A stretch of DNA of 64,000 bases from Heliomicrobium gestii (GTDB lineage: Bacteria > Bacillota > Desulfitobacteriia > Heliobacteriales > Heliobacteriaceae). Location of the stretch: the NCBI RefSeq assembly GCF_009877435.1, contig NZ_WXEX01000015.1, forward strand, positions 1 to 64,000, in the 5' to 3' direction. The translations under genes were made by a program, and so were the position numbers. Shown here one piece after another: positions 63,339 to 64,000 of this stretch; position 1 is the stretch's first letter, and every line of letters begins with the position of its first letter. Below the pieces are notes generated by a model. That model was not told the origin of the DNA and did not search any database. It saw only the letters and a list, made by a program, of their open reading frames with translations.

Positions 63339-63791
63339 CTAGATGTGGTACATGAAGGCGCCTTCATTATATTTCAGTTTTTCCGCTTCCTTGCACATAT
63401 CGGCCAGGGTGATCGAATCAATGACCTGTTCGATCGAGTCGCGCACCTTGGCCCAGACTCGTTTGGAGATGCACTGGTTGGCCCGGGTGCAGCGCTCGGG
63501 CATATCGTCGTTGACACAGTCGACAGGGGCCACGGGTCCTTCGAGCACGCGGATGATGTCGCCGACAGTGATGCCTGCCGGTTCCCTGGCGAGGACATAG
63601 CCCCCTTGGGCGCCGCGGATGCTGTTGACGAGACCCGCCTTGCGCAAGCCGGCGATGATCTGTTCGAGGTAATGCTCGGAAATGTCCTGTCGCTCGGCGA
63701 CGAGCTTCAAGGAGACGGGCCCCTGGCCGTACTGCAGGGCCAGTTCGAACATCGCCCGCACCCCATATTGTCCCTTAGTCGAGAGTTTCAT
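63339..63791 (-). CDS. iscR: Rrf2 family regulator (IscR-type)
   Basis: The 150-residue protein has the Rrf2 winged helix (STKGQYGVRAMFELALQYG; SEHYLEQIIAGLRKAGLV) and a cysteine cluster DCVNDDMPERCTRANQC (about 94-110), like the 2Fe-2S ligands of IscR. It should repress the isc operon when Fe-S supply is sufficient. A palindrome at the operon start is the probable site. It could instead be CymR-like, but the three Cys favour IscR. Confidence 0.93.
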   Translation of the reverse strand: MKLSTKGQYGVRAMFELALQYGQGPVSLKLVAERQDISEHYLEQIIAGLRKAGLVNSIRGAQGGYVLAREPAGITVGDIIRVLEGPVAPVDCVNDDMPERCTRANQCISKRVWAKVRDSIEQVIDSITLADMCKEAEKLKYNEGAFMYHI

Positions 63792-63900
63792 GGCATCACC
63801 TCTTGGTATCTCACTGTTTTGCTCTGATTTGTTTTCTGGAAAAACCTGCGGTTTCTTTGGTTGTCATTCTTCGTCGCTGAAAGCAAGGAATCCCCTGCAT

Positions 63901-63962
63901 ATCCTAGTAATTTAATAGGATTTCTTGGAGCATAGTTTACCACGGCACTCGGGATTTGTCAA
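63901..63962 (-). promoter_or_regulatory. Promoter and operator of the isc operon
   Basis: On the minus strand TTGACA (63957-63962), a 17-bp spacer and TAAACT (63934-63939) form a good promoter. Just downstream an inverted repeat ATCCTA-N9-TAGGAT (63901-63921) covers the likely start region, an expected location for Rrf2/IscR repression. Confidence 0.8.
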
Positions 63963-64000
63963 ACCCCGGTTTTCATGGTTTTTTCGCTCTCGGCGACCAA

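Noticed and set aside
61170-63827. 885-codon plus-strand open frame
   Set aside because: It is antisense to mnmA, nifU, nifS and iscR, which are all clearly real; no domain is recognisable.

Overview
The window looks like chromosomal DNA of a GC-rich member of the Bacillota, class Clostridia. Support comes from the isc-mnmA block, the alaS-ireB-ruvX-DUF1292-mltG-U32 block, LexA boxes of the GAACnnnnGTTC type, an AbrB/SpoVT-type regulator, several S-layer-homology (SLH) proteins and anaerobic-type cobalamin genes. A staygreen-like protein (Mg-dechelatase family) and two CbiK cobaltochelatases would suit a heliobacterium or a relative in the Peptococcaceae, but this placement is inference. No rRNA, tRNA, CRISPR array or complete insertion sequence was recognised.

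Left part (1-25 kb). A signalling cluster holds a response regulator with a GGDEF domain, a hybrid sensor kinase and an HPt protein, followed by oligoendopeptidase F and a chemotaxis receptor. Next come a CBS-containing manganese-type pyrophosphatase with a CDF metal transporter, an SLH/PrcB surface protein, and a three-gene cluster (ABC ATPase, HypB/CobW-like GTPase, 4Fe-4S protein) that looks like an uncharacterised metallocentre-maturation set. A flavodiiron protein and an ECF sigma operon (sigma, small Cys protein, anti-sigma) follow. LexA lies beside a small membrane protein whose promoter carries two LexA boxes.

Core block (22.9-31.3 kb). mltG, U32 peptidase, DUF1292, ruvX, ireB and alaS keep their usual order. 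A ferredoxin-type aldo/keto reductase with repetitive linkers sits between ireB and ruvX. alaS has a clear promoter and a leader hairpin that resembles an attenuator.

Accessory region (31.3-58.4 kb). It begins with an AT-rich three-gene operon that resembles ABC-three-component/Lamassu antiphage systems. It continues with a MerR/tandem-CMD pair, the staygreen-like gene, a Fic protein and a DUF1800/DUF1501 pair. A large cobalamin block follows: two CbiK paralogues (one with a signal peptide), CbiL, a BtuCDF-type importer, a second ABC exporter, CobO and two B12 riboswitches, one of them apparently 5'-degenerate. The region ends with an AraC/GyrI-like regulator and a 1,424-residue repeat-rich SLH protein.

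Right end (58.4-64 kb). AI-2E-family permease, zinc-ribbon protein, PRC-barrel protein, mnmA, nifU, nifS and an Rrf2/IscR regulator form a leftward operon. Its promoter carries a palindrome just downstream of the -10 box, which suggests IscR-type autoregulation.
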